A stretch of DNA of 64,000 bases, from the NCBI GenBank assembly GCA_022410635.1, contig JAJVDF010000246.1, forward strand, positions 510,636 to 574,635, in the 5' to 3' direction. Position numbers and translations under genes: made by a program. Shown here one piece after another: positions 63,410-64,000 of the stretch. The stretch's first letter is position 1. The number at the start of each line of letters is the position of its first letter. A model generated the notes under the pieces. It saw only the letters and a list, made by a program, of their open reading frames with translations. It had not been told where the DNA came from and searched no databases. This DNA comes from Tretioscincus oriximinensis (Eukaryota; Chordata; Lepidosauria; Squamata; Gymnophthalmidae).

Positions 63410-64000
63410 TTGGAACTAGAGAAGGNGCAGAAAAGGGCAACAAGAATGATCAAGGGGCTGGAACACCTCCTTTATGAAATCCAGCTGCAACGTCTGGGTC
63501 TCTTCAGCCTCAAAAGGNGACGTTTGAGAGGTGATCTGATTGAAGTGTACAAAATTATGCATGGGGTGGAGAGGGTGACTAGAGACAAAATGTTTTCTCT
63601 ATCACACAACACAAGGACCAGNGGGCCCTCCTTAAAACTGTTGGGTAGAAAAGTGAGAACAGACAAAGGAAAGTATTTCTCCACCCAGAGGGTCATCGGC
63701 CTGTGGAATTGACTTCCTGAAGAGGTGGTGGTGGCTGACAGCTTGGATAGCTTGAAGACAGGACTAGACAGGTTTATGGACACCAAAGGTATAAATGGAT
63801 ACTAGGATGGATGTCTGGATGCTGCCTCCGGGATGGAGCCACAGGCAGGACTCCTGAAGTGCCATTTTGCAGGGAGTCACGAACAGGGGCATATTTTGCT
63901 TTCCTCTGTTCAGGGTGCCCAGGGGCATCTGGTGGGCCTCTGGGAGGGACGGAAGGCTGGGCTAGGTGGGCTCTGGCCTGATCCAGGATGGCTCTTGTGT
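63410..64000 (+). mobile_element. CR1-like LINE, coding tail and 3' UTR, runs off the window
   Basis: The plus frame reads [66 protein letters not shown] and RVIGLWN. A 3' UTR with CCTGAAGTGCCATTTTGCAG and GGCCTGATCCAGGATGGCTC follows to the last base. The 3' terminal repeat lies outside the window. Confidence 0.9.

Noticed and set aside
52396..64000. A neighbouring gene downstream (for example WFIKKN1, the human neighbour as I recall it)
   Set aside because: No exon-like stretch with matching domains was found; either the intergenic distance is larger here or the order differs.
1..64000. CRISPR arrays, operons, bacterial promoters or terminators
   Set aside because: The window is vertebrate nuclear DNA with spliceosomal introns; no such structures were found.

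Overview
The window is a piece of vertebrate nuclear DNA, most likely from a squamate reptile (lizard, gecko or snake). The host is inferred from a complete vertebrate RAB40C-type gene with long introns and from the repeats: CR1/L3-type LINEs, a Sauria-like tRNA SINE ending in a B-box head and '...ggtataaa' tail, L1, L2 and R4-like fragments, and several small DNA-transposon families. It is draft assembly: one 590-base run of N (9674-10263) and many single n positions.

Only one cellular protein-coding gene can be supported. RAB40C lies on the + strand: a CpG-island promoter and non-coding first exon (about 11000-11478, donor at 11479), a second exon carrying the start codon (15702-16047, ATG at 15906), four internal coding exons (35847-35907, 41256-41316, 42276-42353, 43953-44175) and a terminal exon with the stop at 49722-49724. 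The spliced frame is open for 281 codons and encodes an atypical Rab-like GTPase domain followed by a SOCS box and a C-terminal CKIS prenylation-like motif. This is the architecture of the substrate-recognition subunit of a cullin-5 ubiquitin ligase. A long 3' UTR probably runs to about 52.4 kb.

Layout: 1-11 kb is repeat-filled intergenic DNA (SINEs, a CR1 inserted in a palindromic MITE, possible LTRs, ribozyme-bearing repeats). 11-52 kb is RAB40C. Intron 1 holds an R4-like LINE interrupted by a MITE and a CR1. Intron 2 (19.8 kb) is the longest and holds old CR1, L2 and SINE pieces. Intron 3 holds L1, CR1 and a 141-bp AT-rich palindrome. Intron 5 (between the coding exons ending at 44175 and starting at 49444) holds a mariner element with perfect ends and a deleted catalytic core. 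52-64 kb is intergenic and dense in 3' ends of one CR1-like family in both orientations.

The most interesting hidden structure is a set of dispersed repeats carrying recognisable hammerhead-ribozyme cores (CTGAAGA, a palindromic stem II, GAAA), one within long inverted arms that would form stem I. Nine copies on both strands, in varied states of decay, can be picked out by eye; a tenth (18464-18495) was rejected.
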